From: Siphonodentalium dalli
Taxonomy: Eukaryota; Mollusca; Scaphopoda; Gadilida; Siphonodentaliidae
Direction: 5' to 3'
NCBI GenBank assembly: GCA_032622095.1
Contig: CP136069.1
Location: forward strand, 47,036,194 to 47,100,193
Length of the DNA: 64,000 nt
Shown: positions 22,720-34,340 of the stretch, one piece after another
How positions within the stretch are numbered: the stretch's first letter is position 1
How the letters are laid out: each line of letters starts with the position of its first letter
Program-made: the position numbers and the translations under genes
The notes under the pieces: model-generated
The model's database searches: none
What the model was told of the DNA's origin: nothing
The model's input: the letters and a program-made list of their open reading frames with translations, nothing else

Positions 22720-22990
22720 GGAGTGGTCAAAGCTTGATATTAGACGAAGTCTCCGGTGGAGCTATATTCATCACTCCTCGTTCGTCGTCCGTCCACCCGT
22801 CCGTCCGTTCGTCAACAATTTAAAATTCTTCTCCGAAACCACCGAATGGGTTCATATTTGGTGTGGATGTTCCCTAGGTGACTCACATTCAGTTTATTCA
22901 AATGAGGTCACTAAGTCAAATAGTTGCGAATCCAGGACCGTAACTCTTTCTCTCCACAGAAATGTGAACAATTGAACAAAAACTAAAAAA
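22720..22990. repeat. Family K repeat with CCGTCCGTC-rich head, first unit
   Basis: GACGAAGTCTCCGGTGGAGC, CGTCCGTCCACCCGTCC, then TTCTTCTCCGAAACC, GGTGTGGATGTTCCCTAGG and TGACTCACATT. A second unit with the same order lies at about 23750-24010. Confidence 0.55.
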
Positions 22991-23166
22991 TTGAAACATA
23001 TTAAAAAATTTGAAAAACTAACACCATTGTAACATCCGCAGAGTTATGAAACTTTAATCTTTAATGAAATCAGGGAAAATTTCCCTTTCCCTCGTGCCAC
23101 ATGACCCCATCCAACAGTACCCACCCCTTCTCATCTTCCAACCACCTCTCACATCAGAAGATTCAG

Positions 23167-23190
23167 AGAGAGAGAGAGAGAGAGAGAGAG
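23167..23190. repeat. (GA)n microsatellite
   Basis: Uninterrupted GA dinucleotides, 12 copies. Confidence 0.9.
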
Positions 23191-23319
23191 TTAATAGTAC
23201 AAATGTCATCAATTGAGATGTTACCTGACAAGCAAGTGTAAACAACTGCAAAGAAATAATGTGGGTTTGTGTGCGTGTCATTAAAATCAAATAAAAACAA
23301 TATGCTGCTCCAAAACCTG

Positions 23320-23690
23320 AAATTAGTTTGTCTGACATTTTCAGAATAAGGTCACCACAGGGCGAGTTTAGTGCTGCTGCCCCGCACAGCAGGCTAAAAT
23401 CACCAAACACGCCATCCGGGAACCTCATTCTGCTGAGGCCTCATATTCTGGGAAGTATATAGAGTCTCATTTATCTTTCTAAATCGAGGTGCCCTATGGG
23501 TGCACATCACCAACTTCAACTGGAGAACTTCAATATGTTCCTTTTCTCCCATAGCAGTTGAGACATAAGCCGAATGAGGTTCACAAAGGGTGATTTTGTT
23601 ATGCTAACCTGTCTTGCGGGATAGCGTCACTAAATTCACCTTTTGGGGACCTCATTCTGCCAATGTCAGACACACTAAATTCAGGCTTGC
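23320..23690. mobile_element. MITE family G, copy G1
   Basis: Contains GTTTGTCTGACATTTTCAGAAT, a hairpin around CCCCGCACAGCAGGCTAAAATC, CCTCATTCTGCTGAGGCCTCA, GGGAAGTATATAGAGTCTC, and the mirrored TTGCGGGATAGCGTCACTAAATTC block. Confidence 0.6.
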
Positions 23691-23749
23691 CTTTTCCAAT
23701 AGTATTTTCTTAACCACGGCTTATCCAGGTAAACTCATTATACACTGAT

Positions 23750-24010
23750 TATGCACAGAAAAATTGGGGGTATATTGGATCGAATCTGTCTGTCTGTCTG
23801 TCAGACTGTCCTCCCATCCATCTATCTGTCGGGATGTCTTTCCATCCGTCCATCAACAATTGTTTTCTTCTCCAGGTACGTATTAAAGGCCAGAGGGGTT
23901 TATATATTTTGGTGTGGATGTTCCCTCGGTGACTCACATTAATATTTGTTCAAATTAGTTCATCGGGTCAAATAGGTGCGAAGCCAGGGTCATAACTCTT
24001 TCCCGCATTC
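23750..24010. repeat. Family K repeat, second unit
   Basis: CTGTCTGTCTGTC and CATCCGTCCATC runs, then TTCTTCTCCAGGTACG, GGTGTGGATGTTCCCTCGG, TGACTCACATT and GGTCATAACTCTTTCCC, in the same order as the unit at 22720. Confidence 0.55.
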
Positions 24011-24614
24011 TTAAAACAATTTATCAAATAGGGTCAATTTTTAGGAAACTTTTGAGGAAAATCAATTCACTTCAGCTCTTAAAATCTACTATTTGAAATT
24101 AACAAATGAATGGATCTCATAGATGGGATTCACATTTGTTCAAATATGGGCAGAGATTTAACTCTCCCTACACACCCTACCTCTATATATGCTGTTTGGT
24201 ACTGGTATAATAATATATATATTCCTAAATAATTCTAAGCTGCCTGGTGGGGGCAATGTTTGAGGCAACGGGGAGTGTGTGTAGATGGGGTGGCGTTTTG
24301 ACCCCCTACTTTGATCAAAATTTTAAACAGTTGGAATTTCATGCTCGATACAATATTAGTTTTAAATTTGATTTCCAATCAGTAGCATTCCATATTTTCC
24401 TACTTCGGGTTAAACTGTTGGACCGAAATGGCCACACATTTTAACTTTATGAGAGATGTCAGGTTGGAAATTTCCAAGGTCGAGAGCTTGAAGTACCGGT
24501 ATCAGTTGTAAACTTTCAACCTAAGAGGGATGTGCATGAATTTTGTGAACTTAGGACTGTGGTCTGGTTGTCTTGTTTAAAAATGGCAAGGTGTTGGATA
24601 TTTGTCAGTGGTGT

Positions 24615-25115
24615 GCAATTAAAGGCACGCGAGGCCTTAATTGTCGAAAATATTCATATTTGTTCCAAACACCGTTAACAGAAAAACATTAAAACGCATA
24701 CAGTTTCGTTCATATATACCATGCCATTGCGTAAACAGCATGTTATTATAAATACCTACTATATTTTACCTAAGCAAGAGCCTGATTGGGTTACAGAGGA
24801 CAGCACAATGCTACTGATTAATCACACACAAATGGCATAAACGCTCTTTATTAGTTCCATATCAGGAATTCACCAACAAAGAACGCTCTTTATGTTTACC
24901 ATCATAATATAAACAGACACCAGAAAAGTAACTTTTTATTCTTTTGTTTACATAACAATGGTTAAACATATGAGAATAACATACTGTTTATGCGATATTT
25001 CTTATTTATATACGGACAAAGTCTGTCTACATTTTGATGTTCTTTCTGTTTGTGGCGGTTTTTGACGGGTGGAAATATTTTCACAGGATACCCACCGCCA
25101 AGGCCAACCGTACCT
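24615..25115. mobile_element. Element R, copy 1, about 490 bp
   Basis: The ends AAAGGCACGCGAGGCCTT and AAGGCCAACCGTACCTTT form an imperfect inverted repeat. The whole segment matches 47955-48445 in reverse complement at roughly 95% identity by eye, so both copies are young. The target duplication depends on where the boundary is drawn (TTAA is possible here). The central part holds two GAACGCTCTTTAT-like blocks. A 127-codon minus-strand frame overlaps it; it is not preserved convincingly in copy 2. Confidence 0.75.
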
Positions 25116-25284
25116 TTAAACATTTCATTGTGAAGAGTCCTGCTCATCTGAGAACCTCCAGCTATATCCCTGTTTAGAATTACTTGTCTTAAGTGATTTT
25201 GACATTTACTGACTGTTGTTGTCTTCATAGTCCCAGTCTCCTCAGTCTTTACAGTCAGGTGGGTGACCCCACAGTCATTGACTG

Positions 25285-25690
25285 TCTTGTTTGTTACTTT
25301 TGTGAGCCGATGTCGCATTGTATTAATTACCGGGAGAAATTCCATGACTGTAAGCGACGCAAATCAAAATTGCTCACAAAGTCACTCAAATCGTGCAATT
25401 TCAAGTTGGGACCTTCACCAACAGAGAAATACATTATTAAGGAACAGGTATTAACTAAGAATTATATTTCCTGCACTGATTTTTCAATGTTATAAACTTT
25501 CCTGTTTTGGGATATGGTTTCTACGTTAGTGGCTAAGAGTAGACATTCATGTCATGATCTAATGATCTAAACCAACGGGTACTTAACTCTTTTCAAAGTT
25601 TTATGGGAGTGAAACTGATAGAAACTTTGAAAGTTAGATATAAAATAGATCATGCCGTGAATCGATACTCTGGCTACGCCCGGGGCTTTC
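25285..25690. mobile_element. MITE family F, rearranged copy F3
   Basis: GTGAGCCGATGTCGCATTG, GAAATTCCATGACTGTAAGCGACGC, GACCTTCACCAACAGAG and an end GTAGACATTCATGTCATGATCT are present. After a 90-bp gap another family F end follows, GATCATGCCGTGAATCGATAC, at 25648. The left half is missing. Confidence 0.55.
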
Positions 25691-25966
25691 ATTATTCCAA
25701 ACGCAATCCAACGCGTGGGGGATCAGCTGGCGACGTTTCCGATTTGTTTTTATTATGGATGTACGCTGTTGTTAACATGACACATGTATATCTCCTTCCG
25801 AAACAGCAGCCCACAAACATGCTTTGAATTTTGCCTCGGGTCATTTCTAAATAATCGCTTATGTCACACGAGAGAGCTTACAATAGAGTAATGAATAATC
25901 ATTCTTGATAGCGGCATGTGTGCGTTTTACTTCCTTTGTTCTGCGTACCAGATTTAAACTTAGATG

Positions 25967-26062
25967 TGTGTCATGTAAGATCCAAACCAGATCAAAAGAA
26001 TGGCACATAATGTGTGTGTCATGTAAGATCCAAACCAGATCAAAAGAATGGCACATAATGAT
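25967..26062. repeat. Perfect 48-bp tandem duplication
   Basis: TGTGTCATGTAAGATCC through GAATGGCACATAATG occurs twice at an exact 48-bp offset, with no mismatch seen. Confidence 0.9.
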
Positions 26063-26481
26063 AGGACTGCGCAACCAAAACAACATGCTCGTAATACCGT
26101 CCGTTATATGAAATAAACAACCACATCAGCAGGATAACATTGATAGCGACGAACTTTATGAACTTAGGGTACGTCCAGACAGCGGCAAGTTTGTCTGGTA
26201 ATTTATAGGCAATTCATCCCAGAGGATGTCAGCCTAGCAAATGTTCCAATTATCGTCTCTTATAAAGAGCGTCCATGCTTTCGTCGCGCATAAATGGTAT
26301 TTAATAAAGAGCGTTCTCAATTAATATATTATGTGTGGATTCTTTTGTGTGATTTTCACGATGCTTGCGCCGTGCGGACGCTGTTGATTTTAAATATTGT
26401 TCATGTTTCTTTTGCACTAAGCTAAAAGTTGTCTTAGGAAATTTTGACAAAGTTGATGTTAAATCGGATCAGGCATACTTA

Positions 26482-26664
26482 TTATGCAACTGCTATTATG
26501 TTATTATGCAAATGACATGTTCCGGAAACTATAGCCTTTAATCGCCTGACAGGAATCAATTGTTCAATTATACTCGCGTCATGTAATCGCTCTAATAAGC
26601 GATGACACAATCGAAGACACGTGTTCTGCAATTCCAACATTTTATTTTTAAAAAAACCATACAA
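26482..26664 (-). pseudogene. Possible LINE reverse-transcriptase C-terminal fragment
   Basis: The minus-strand frame reads LELQNTCLRLCHRLLERL, then a hydrophobic and basic stretch, RRLKAI. The LQN-CLRLC pattern resembles the region after the reverse-transcriptase domain of Jockey-like non-LTR elements. Only about 60 codons are open and no upstream motif was found. A chance frame cannot be excluded. Confidence 0.3.
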
Positions 26665-26774
26665 AACTAACTAACACATCTCTCTATATACATGTCCATA
26701 TACCCATATACAGTAATCCAATTAAATGATCTCACACATCTAACCTGGATCTGGTAACACACAAAACAATTTAA

Positions 26775-26900
26775 AAATGTTATATACTTTGTTATTATGT
26801 GTTGTAATTGTATGGAGATAGGAGTGACCTAAGTTGTTGTAACGTGTGCCCCAATCCCAATTGTATATACAATCTACAATAAAATCTGTTTAAGCTAACT
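26775..26900 (+). mobile_element. Retroelement 3' tail, copy 1
   Basis: A TGTAATTGTATGGAGATAGG block, AACGTGTGCCCCAATCC and ACAATAAAATCTGTTTAA match the segment at 55925-56040. The conserved end with an ATAAAA or ATTAAAA signal suggests the 3' tail of a non-LTR element or SINE. Confidence 0.45.
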
Positions 26901-26992
26901 TTGTATCACTCTTCACTAGGTAATAGATAGTAAGCTATGAAGAATTTTACGAAACTGTGCCAGGCACTGCAGGCAGACAAAGCTTTACCAAG

Positions 26993-27500
26993 ATCATGCC
27001 ATGAATCTACTCTGGCTAACGCCCGTAGAGATCATATTCCACCACTACAAAACCTTGGAACTTTTTGAAATTTTAACCTTATTAAGTCGAAAAAATAACG
27101 CGGGGAATATATTTCTTAGTTATTTATATGTTCCTTAATAATGTACTTCACTGTAGGTGAAGGTCCCAACTTGAAATTGCATGCTTTACGGTGACTTTTC
27201 TGAGCCGATATCGCAATAAACATTGAATGAATTACCCAGGATAAACTCCACAATTGCAAGCGCCGAAAAGCAAACTCGCTCACAAAGTCACTTAAGTGGA
27301 GAAATTTATAGTTAGGACCTTCACCTACAGTGAAGTACATTATTATAAGGAACATATAATAACTAAGAAATATATCCCCGTGTTAGTTTTTCGACTTTAT
27401 AAGGTTCCCTGTCAAAACTTCAAAAAGATCCAAGGTTTTATACTGATGGAATATGATATATGCGGGCGTTAGCCAGAGTAGAGATTCATAACATGATCTA
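26993..27500. mobile_element. MITE family F, complete copy F4
   Basis: It starts AGATCATGCCATGAATCTAC and ends in the mirrored GTAGAGATTCATAACATGATCT. It contains the uninterrupted GTAGAGATCATATTCCACCAC site that A5 splits at 39378-39838. The inner mirrored blocks TGTAGGTGAAGGTCCCAACTT and GACCTTCACCTACAGTGAAGT make most of the element one large palindrome. Non-coding. Confidence 0.75.
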
Positions 27501-27808
27501 AGCTTTACCGTGATAACTGTCCGACGTATGTACTCATATCTTCCAACATTTTTTATTGAATTTTTTTTCCGATGACTTCTAGCTACTTTATAGAACATAT
27601 TAGTACTCGCGTGTGCTCACGTATTCAGAAGTGCATCGACGCTATAAGATTTGTATAGCGGACCAATGTTACCTGTTTTATGTAAACGATGTGCATGCCG
27701 ATCCAGAGTAATTTAACATTTCAAAATGAATTAAATTCGCGCTAGTTTATTGACATAGATTCTCTGAACTTAAAATCGGACACATGCCGCACATCGCAAC
27801 TGGGCTCC

Positions 27809-28355
27809 CACCCTGACTATGTCGACCTGCTAATGTTCTGTGATGCTGGTAGGTCCTGCTGAGTTGCTTTAAAGCTGAAGGTGATTAGAAAAGGTACTGT
27901 CATTTTGTCTAAAGTAACTGTTGTCACTGTTGTGGTGTTTGGGTAATTTAAACAAATCAAGGAAAAGCCAGTACTTGTATAAAACATTCAACAACATGTA
28001 TATTGTCAACTGTTTTAATATTGGCTGTGTTTGGTTGTTTCAAACCAGTAATAATTGATATGGCTATTCTTTTCGTTTTGCAAATACCAGCGCCACCATT
28101 AATAAACTATTTTAAAATATATATTCTTGAATGTTTCAAATCGCTCAGATTAGATCATACTATATCATGGCATACATAGCTCTGTATATACGTTTTCACT
28201 CTGTATTGCATACAGATTATGATTGAGTGAAATAAAGCAATTCAATACAAAAATGATTTTTTTTGAAAAGATAACGGTACTTTTTCTTAACAACATCGCT
28301 TTTCCATACCAGCATCATTGCAATTCAGCAGGACCACTTAACCAGGAATGACACC
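27809..28355. mobile_element. MITE family B, copy B2
   Basis: The left end has TCGACCTGCTAATGTTCTG and TGATGCTGG. The right end has CCAGCATCATTGCAATTCAGC and GGACCACTTAACCAGG. The inner blocks match B1 but are more diverged. Confidence 0.65.
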
Positions 28356-28384
28356 CATACAGCTAGGTTCACTTCTCAGTCGTG

Positions 28385-28640
28385 TCATATCGGTAACTGT
28401 TACAAACAAAACCTTGAGATATAGTTTGTCGTCACCAAATTCGCCCTCTGGGGAGATATAAAAACTGAACAGAAGTAACAAAATAATGATATTTTGAGAC
28501 TATATATACTTCCCAGAAGGTGAGGCCTAAGCAGAATGAGGTCTCCGGATGGTGAATTTGGTGATGTTAGCCCGCTGTGTGTGATAACGTCACTGAATTC
28601 ACCTTCTGTGGACCTCATTCTGAAAATTACAAACACTATT
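28385..28640. mobile_element. MITE family G, copy G2
   Basis: CGTCACCAAATTCGCCCTCTGG, GAGACTATATATACTTCCCAG, GGCCTAAGCAGAATGAGGTC, GGTGAATTTGGTGATGTTAGC and an end resembling ACAAACACTATTTCAAGG follow the family G order. Confidence 0.6.
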
Positions 28641-29498
28641 TCAAGGATTGTCTATAACAGGAAAAGGGTGCATGTCCATGTTACCTGTATTGTTTAAACG
28701 CTGTAAAATCATTATAAAAATCAAACTACTGGTGGTTAAAGGGTTACTTATGTACTGCACCAGCATGTATTCGAATGTGTAAGTCATTTTCATTGTCTCG
28801 CCGGTCAACTTGGTTCTCGTTGTCATAAATATGAATCGGTCGGCCGTATGCCCGATAATTTGTCTCAATGGAGTAACGCAGGGAGCAATAAACAGTTTAA
28901 GTTAATTGGTATATGGAGTCACGTTGTTACGTTACTATCTTATGGGTGCACTAATATGTTTGCACCGCAATTTTGACGCCAGCTGAACATGCAGGTACTA
29001 TACAAGAAAACCATAGTCAGAAATGGTAACGCCATCACGATGATCATATTATTAGGCGTATATAAAATATACGGGTTTCATGAATGTACCTCATCAGAAT
29101 TCCGTTAAAACAAATTACAACAACTACGGCCACTGAATGTATCTCATTCACCACACCAGAAAGCATCTAAATGCGGACCAAAAATCTGCTATTTAAATAC
29201 GCCCCCCCCCGATACTTCGCAATACGATATTTAGTTTACATTCCAACTGAGACATCAGCAATGTTAGCTGTTATATTATGCATTATGTTCCCGCAATAAA
29301 ATCTTCAAGAGTCACCCACCCATTTTGTTCACACCTAATTATTGAAAGCATTTAACTTGGTCATAAAAGTTACATACTTCAACAATGAGGCATCCGCGAA
29401 GATACATCCGCGAATACATACATCCTGCAAAAAGTATAATCGGTACGCAATATAGCTAGTACATTTTAAATCATATTTGCTCCATCACTTACTTAAGG

Positions 29499-30064
29499 TT
29501 ACTTAAGGTTGTTCCTGACAGCAGGCTTGGCCTCTTTTGTCAGCTCTTCTTGAGTTATCATTTCCATTATTGGTGCGTCGTATATGTATCGTTTTCTGCT
29601 TTTTTCAAGAAATTTATCAAGGCTGTTTTTAAATTCATTGACCGTATCTGCATATACTACTTCTGATGGTAAGGCATTCCAGGTGTTTACTATTCTGAAA
29701 GGAAGGGTGCTGGCTCTTTGTTTGCTATTATGTGATTGATGGTAGATTGTGTAGTCATGCCTTCTTCCCTATCTCTTCACCATATCTGCTCTCATTGGGA
29801 TAAGTGTTTTTTCACCTTCTTTGTAGACCGCATGTGTCAATTTATATTTGTCAATGAGGTCTCCACTGTCTCGTCTGAATGAGAGAGTTGGTAGCTGTAG
29901 TTTCTTCAATCTTTCTTCATATTTCAGTCATTTCATTCCCGGAATTTGTTTGGTGGCTCTCTTCTGACTTTTTCGATATTTTTGTTCTGTTCCTTTAAGT
30001 TTGGGTGCCATACAGATTGGGCGTATTCCAGTTTGGTTCTGACCATAGTGGTGTAGATTGTTTT
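29499..30064 (-). pseudogene. LINE reverse-transcriptase C-terminus, decayed
   Basis: Minus-strand translation gives the usual tail of a CR1/L2-like retrotransposon polymerase: VRTKLEYAQSVWHPNLK, then (after a frameshift) RATKQIPGMK, KYEERLKKLQLPTLSFRR, DSGDLIDKYKLTHAVY, LPFRIVNTWNALPSEVV, FKNSLDKFLEK, and a stop at 29499-29501. Two in-frame stops (after IPGMK and after DMVKR) and the frameshift show it is dead. The catalytic part with the YADD-type motif, the endonuclease and the 5' end are missing, as in normal 5'-truncated insertions. The CR1/L2 placement is from memory of family style. Confidence 0.85.
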
Positions 30065-30365
30065 GTCCCCTCCACGGACACGGCCAGATCAGCCAAGCAG
30101 TTTACACCATAGAGTGCGTACTCATTTGAAGGTACTGTGCGGGTACTTTGTGAACACCTGGCACCCAGATTAGTCTTCATGTTTCAGTGTTTGAAGGACC
30201 CTATGCTTTTCCGTACTATATTAAGCTTATGTTTCATTTACTGTGTTGAGTGTCTTGTAATATGCTGAATGGACACCTATCGCATTATGCACTACTACCG
30301 ATATGAAATACGAATAGCTAATACATGTATATACACATGTAGTAGTCATAACTTTTGGGTACGGT

Positions 30366-30720
30366 CTAAAACGGTTTCGCATAATTGACGACGACTAGTC
30401 CATTTGTGAGCAACTAGTGCCGTTCATACTTCTTGCCACTCGTAATAAGTTAATATTGTCCTGTTTGTCGTGATTATTTTGCACTTATGTATGTGTTATC
30501 AGGTTATAGTCAGTGACAGGCTAGATGACTGAATGCAAAACTCGCGTGCCCATCATGCATGCTTGGCTTCTCGAAGCCGTAATCGTACTGCGGATATGGC
30601 AAAACGACAACTGATAGAAAGAACACAAACTCTAGTAAAGTATACAGTATTCATAATTTGCCTAATTCCTGATCGCTCGAAACCGGCAACACAACTATTT
30701 CACTATCGAAACTTAATGTC
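30366..30720. repeat. Dispersed repeat S, copy S1
   Basis: Blocks ACTAGTCCATTTGTGAG, ATCAGGTTATAG, GAAGCCGTAATCGTACTGCGG and GGCAAAACGACAACTGATAG recur in the same order at 51570-52020, and in part at 53540-54205. Confidence 0.55.
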
Positions 30721-31204
30721 ATTCACCTGGGCCATTTGAGTGTGACATAGCATTTTTCGTACACACACACTCACTTTACCCAGACATGTTTTAATAATAA
30801 CTAAATTGCCTTATCTTCTTTTTTGTTATCTATGTCATCTATAAGTGACTACCTCGTCCACAATATTTTAATTTCCGCACGTACTACAAAGTTACATGCT
30901 GCTAACCGGCTTCGTGCGACATTTCATCAAACCACTGCAGCAATTCTGTGTTCTTTGCAATGCTGGTATACTATATCTATAACATTAATGAATCTATACA
31001 TATTTATATATCATGATGTTGTGTTTATTATCATATATCTTGCCTGTAAATACTTCAAATAATGTACATATACTCTCTTATGATGGAGGTCAATAAATAA
31101 TTGTTGCCCCATACACGCTGAAAAAGTCAAAACGATTTAATTGATTGCTTTCAAAGTGTCACATCGTAATGAGTCGACCGCTTTATATTTTACTGTATAC
31201 AGAA

Positions 31205-31507
31205 CATACAATTAAAGGTAAATATTCCAATTCGATGATCCCCGTATCATCAGATTCCAACAACAACAACAAAAACAACAACAACATTTCTATATAATTG
31301 TTCAACCCAATTTGGTATCGAGAGTATGTCGGTCGGCTCGTCAAATATTTGCTAGGCCGCCAAATATTATATAGGTAATGAAAAATAACAGATTTAAAAA
31401 ATCAATACTGAAAACCCTTAGCTTTGCATCTAATGTTTTTTTTACCCCCGAAGCCAAAGAAATAGTAATCTAGGAGCGTTATTTCGGACTAAGTATCTTT
31501 AAGATCG
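31205..31507. repeat. Uninterrupted copy of the repeat split at 8038-9737
   Basis: AAAGGTAAATATTCCAATTCG, CAGATTCCAACAACAAC, AATCAATACTGAAAACCC, CCCCGAAGCCAAAG, AATAGTAATCTAGGAGCG and AGTATCTTTAAG parallel the outer repeat around the foldback element and lack that insertion. Confidence 0.55.
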
Positions 31508-31566
31508 ATTAGTTATGTGATTGAGGAAACAGGCGGCACATTTTCTCTATATGAGGCGAACATAGA

Positions 31567-31662
31567 CAGGTTGAGCCACATGTACGCGTAACTTGTAATG
31601 CGTGTTACATTGGCATTCGTATGTCTCTCTCTCTTTTCTTTCTATCTCTCTCGCTCGCGCTC

Positions 31663-31704
<42 letters not shown>

Positions 31705-31873
31705 CTTCTCTCAATAAGTTTCGCATATGTTATGTTACACAAATCGTTGGACACAAACATTCTAAACATTTGACCATGTACGGGTAGGCGAACTGATCAC
31801 GCGAGTCAGTTAACGATAACCGTTGCCAATGCCAACACAAATTACAAGTTACACGTACGTGTGGCTGAACCTG
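31567..31873. mobile_element. MITE family D, copy D1
   Basis: Left end CAGGTTGAGCCACATGTACG, then GTAACTTGTAATGCGTGTTAC. The right end is the mirrored AATTACAAGTTACACGTACG followed by TGTGGCTGAACCTG. A CT microsatellite fills the middle. The second copy D2 is at 59826-60254. Confidence 0.7.
31621..31705. repeat. (CT)n microsatellite inside D1
   Basis: CTCTCT runs, partly interrupted by TTCT, TATC and CGCTCG. Confidence 0.85.
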
Positions 31874-32534
31874 GCTACGGATTCGGGACGACGTCCTGGT
31901 TAAGAACAAACACGATGAGACGGCTTCTCGTCACAATGTCGTGGAATATAAAGTCCGAATATATATATGAGTGTAATATTAGAATGGGTGAGGCACTATC
32001 TCAGTATGATGAGTTCATTGCACGTGAACTGATCGAAATGGCAATGTTACCATCGGCATGACACAATCAGCTGTTACTCGATTCAGAGCTGAACAGTCGT
32101 GCATAAACTAATGGCTTGGACCACACTGAACTTCGCAGGAAATAACGATATATAGTACCCATTAAATAAAATAGAATCGGATAAATTATTTAGTTCTGCT
32201 GACGTTTACACGCATGGTACTGCATGGTATATACTGTAGATATGAATATTATTGCTTGTAATATCTTTAATTCTGTGTGCAATGTATCATAGCATATATT
32301 GAGATTAAACTGCTATTCTCAACAAAAACCGGGCGGTGTGATGAAATTGTGCATTCGGTCTTTAGCATATTATGCATAGAGGATGATCCGGTAAATAGTT
32401 GTTTCTATTAGCATCTATAGAGACGAGTTCCAGCTAATATACCACATCAGGTTATATAAATCGGGTGTAGACAAGTAAATTGGAGCATAAACTATACAGA
32501 AAGAAAATCTCAAATAAGTTAACACGAAGTTGTG

Positions 32535-32770
32535 AGATATTTTGCAGTGCACTTAGTTCCAGGAACGTTGAATTTCACAGTTATTTGAACAGCAAATACA
32601 ACCGACTGACTCGTGGTGCATTTCACACTTGTTGCGCAGTTGGTTTTGATGCATAGATGCAATTATACTTACATCAGTCAACTTCTGCCAAATAATCTAA
32701 TTCGTGTAGAGAACAAAGCCAAGAGGGCTTTGTTGTTCCCGTGAATAGACTAGATAATATGTAAACCATG
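32535..32770. repeat. Direct repeat T, first unit
   Basis: Starts ACGTTGAATTTCACAG and ends AATATGTAAACCATGTG. Matches 33385-33615 in the blocks TCAACTTCTGCCAAATAATC, AGAGAACAAAGCCAAGA and TTCCCGTGAATAGACTA. Confidence 0.65.
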
Positions 32771-33029
32771 TGTTATATGATGTTATACTGTTCATTGTTC
32801 CATTTGGTTTTAGTGTATATAGTTTATCGTCATTTCAGACGCTTTATCATTTCACGACGTTATCAGATTTATGGCGGAGGTAAGTTCGCGCAGACGGTTA
32901 ATTTAATTGAAAATCACTCCAAAGCACATAGAAACCACAGACCCCGGAACGCAACTTACAAACTTGGCCGGATACAAATTACCGCTAGGTTTCGTCATCG
33001 TTGGGCGACTTATGTTGCAAGTATTGAAA

Positions 33030-33300
33030 TAGTGTGACTGTCATTTGCAAACTGAGGTCCCCAGAGGGCTAGCGTCACCAAATTCACACTGTGGGACCCT
33101 CATTCTGCTTAGGCATCAACTGATATGGGATACCTGGATCAGACTGAAGTTCACCAGTTGAAGTTGGTGATGTTCACCCATTAGTTATACCACAATTATG
33201 CATTTTATCTTCTGCAAATTAGGGGATATAGAAACTGAACTGAAGGGAAGAAGTAACTAAAACAATGTTAATTTCAGACGATATATTCTTCCCAGAAGAT
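33030..33300. mobile_element. MITE family G, copy G3
   Basis: AATAGTGTGACTGTCATTTGC, CCCCAGAGGGCTAGCGTCACC, CTCATTCTGCTTAGGCATC, GTTCACCAGTTGAAGTTGG and an ending like TATATTCTTCCCAGAAGATG follow the G4 order but without the mirrored right end. Confidence 0.6.
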
Positions 33301-33375
33301 GTAAGTAGAATCAGATTTGAACCAGTTACAATGCGCCATGCTACTCACCAACTGAGCTACCATGTGGGACCTTAT
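33300..33375 (-). pseudogene. tRNA-like relic or SINE head
   Basis: On the minus strand ATGGTAGCTCAGTTGGTGAG contains a perfect A box (TAGCTCAGTTGG). It is followed after only 24 bases by GGTTCAAATCT, a near-perfect B box. A normal tRNA needs about ten more bases between the boxes, and no acceptor stem pairs, so this is a deleted tRNA copy or SINE head. Confidence 0.5.
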
Positions 33376-33384
33376 ATAGTTCGG

Positions 33385-33615
33385 GTAATGTTGAATTGTG
33401 CAGTCATTTGAACAGTAAACATAACCGACTGACGTACGGTGCACATTGCAGGTGCAGCGGGATGCGAATGCGAAGCTGAAATTGCATTCGCACCAGTCAA
33501 CTTCTGCCAAATAATCTAATTCGTGCAGAGAACAAAGCCAAGACAGCATGGCTGTTCCCGTGAATAGACTACATAATATGTAAACCACGTGTTACAGGAT
33601 GTTATACAACTCATT
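33385..33615. repeat. Direct repeat T, second unit
   Basis: Second copy of the 32535-32770 sequence, about 850 bp away, with scattered substitutions and a different 40-bp segment containing GATGCGAATGCGAAGC. Confidence 0.65.
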
Positions 33616-34049
33616 GTTGATGAAGCGTTGATGCGATTTCGGTCAGAGCAGTCTGCTCTTTATGTTATCCCGATTGGGCGATAATCAAATATGAACAGGA
33701 AAACATCGGGATTATGCATCTATTCTCCATGCTAAATAGACAGTTTTCATTTATAAAGCATTCCCACTTCAGCGTATTACACAAATAACAGTAGAGTACG
33801 TTTACCTCGAAGATATCATATGGACCACGAGAAAAGAGTATTGGTGGGTAAATCAGCCCCATGAGAACTACTTTATAGGCAGTTTGCGTACACAATAGTC
33901 CCAGTTCAGCTTAATGCGTAAACCTCATCAGGAAGGAGAGACAGCCAGATTAATTATTCCGTCTACATGGGTACCAGGGGGTTGATAATATAATATATAC
34001 ATATATGAACTACTAAATAGTTCCGACTAAAATGCATACCCAGCCCAGT

Positions 34050-34340
34050 TCAGTGCAAACATATCCTCGCGAAAAATGTTCATGTTGGTCTGTGTCGGGC
34101 CTAAATATTCACATAGGTTTATATTGGACTTATTTTATTTACTAAGTGACATAGTGGACTTATGTCCGTTTTTTCTGTTTAATGGCGCGGGTCACATTTA
34201 AACCGAATTATAAAGAGCATATATACGTACATTTAGGTTCATATAGAGCGTAACAAACAACAATAATGCCGCAATGGGCTTATTTGCGTTTATAAGTTCA
34301 ATGTATGAGATTATTTTCAGGAGAACAGGCTGTCAGTGCA
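34050..34340. repeat. Family M repeat with GGCGCGGG centre
   Basis: GGGCCTAAATATTCACATAGG, TGGACTTATTTTATT, TTAATGGCGCGGGTCACATT and AGGAGAACAGGCTGTCAGTG. Related blocks occur at 43010-43200, 45545-45910 and 48430-48640; all place GGC(C/G)CGCGCC or its complement in the middle. Confidence 0.5.

Noticed and set aside
24962-25345. 127-codon minus-strand frame
   Set aside because: It overlaps element R and runs into a family F copy. The frame is not convincingly kept in the second R copy.
32873-32887. ATGGCGGAG followed by GTAAGT as a first coding exon (M-A-E)
   Set aside because: Three codons cannot identify a gene, and the spot lies between repeat T and a MITE G copy.
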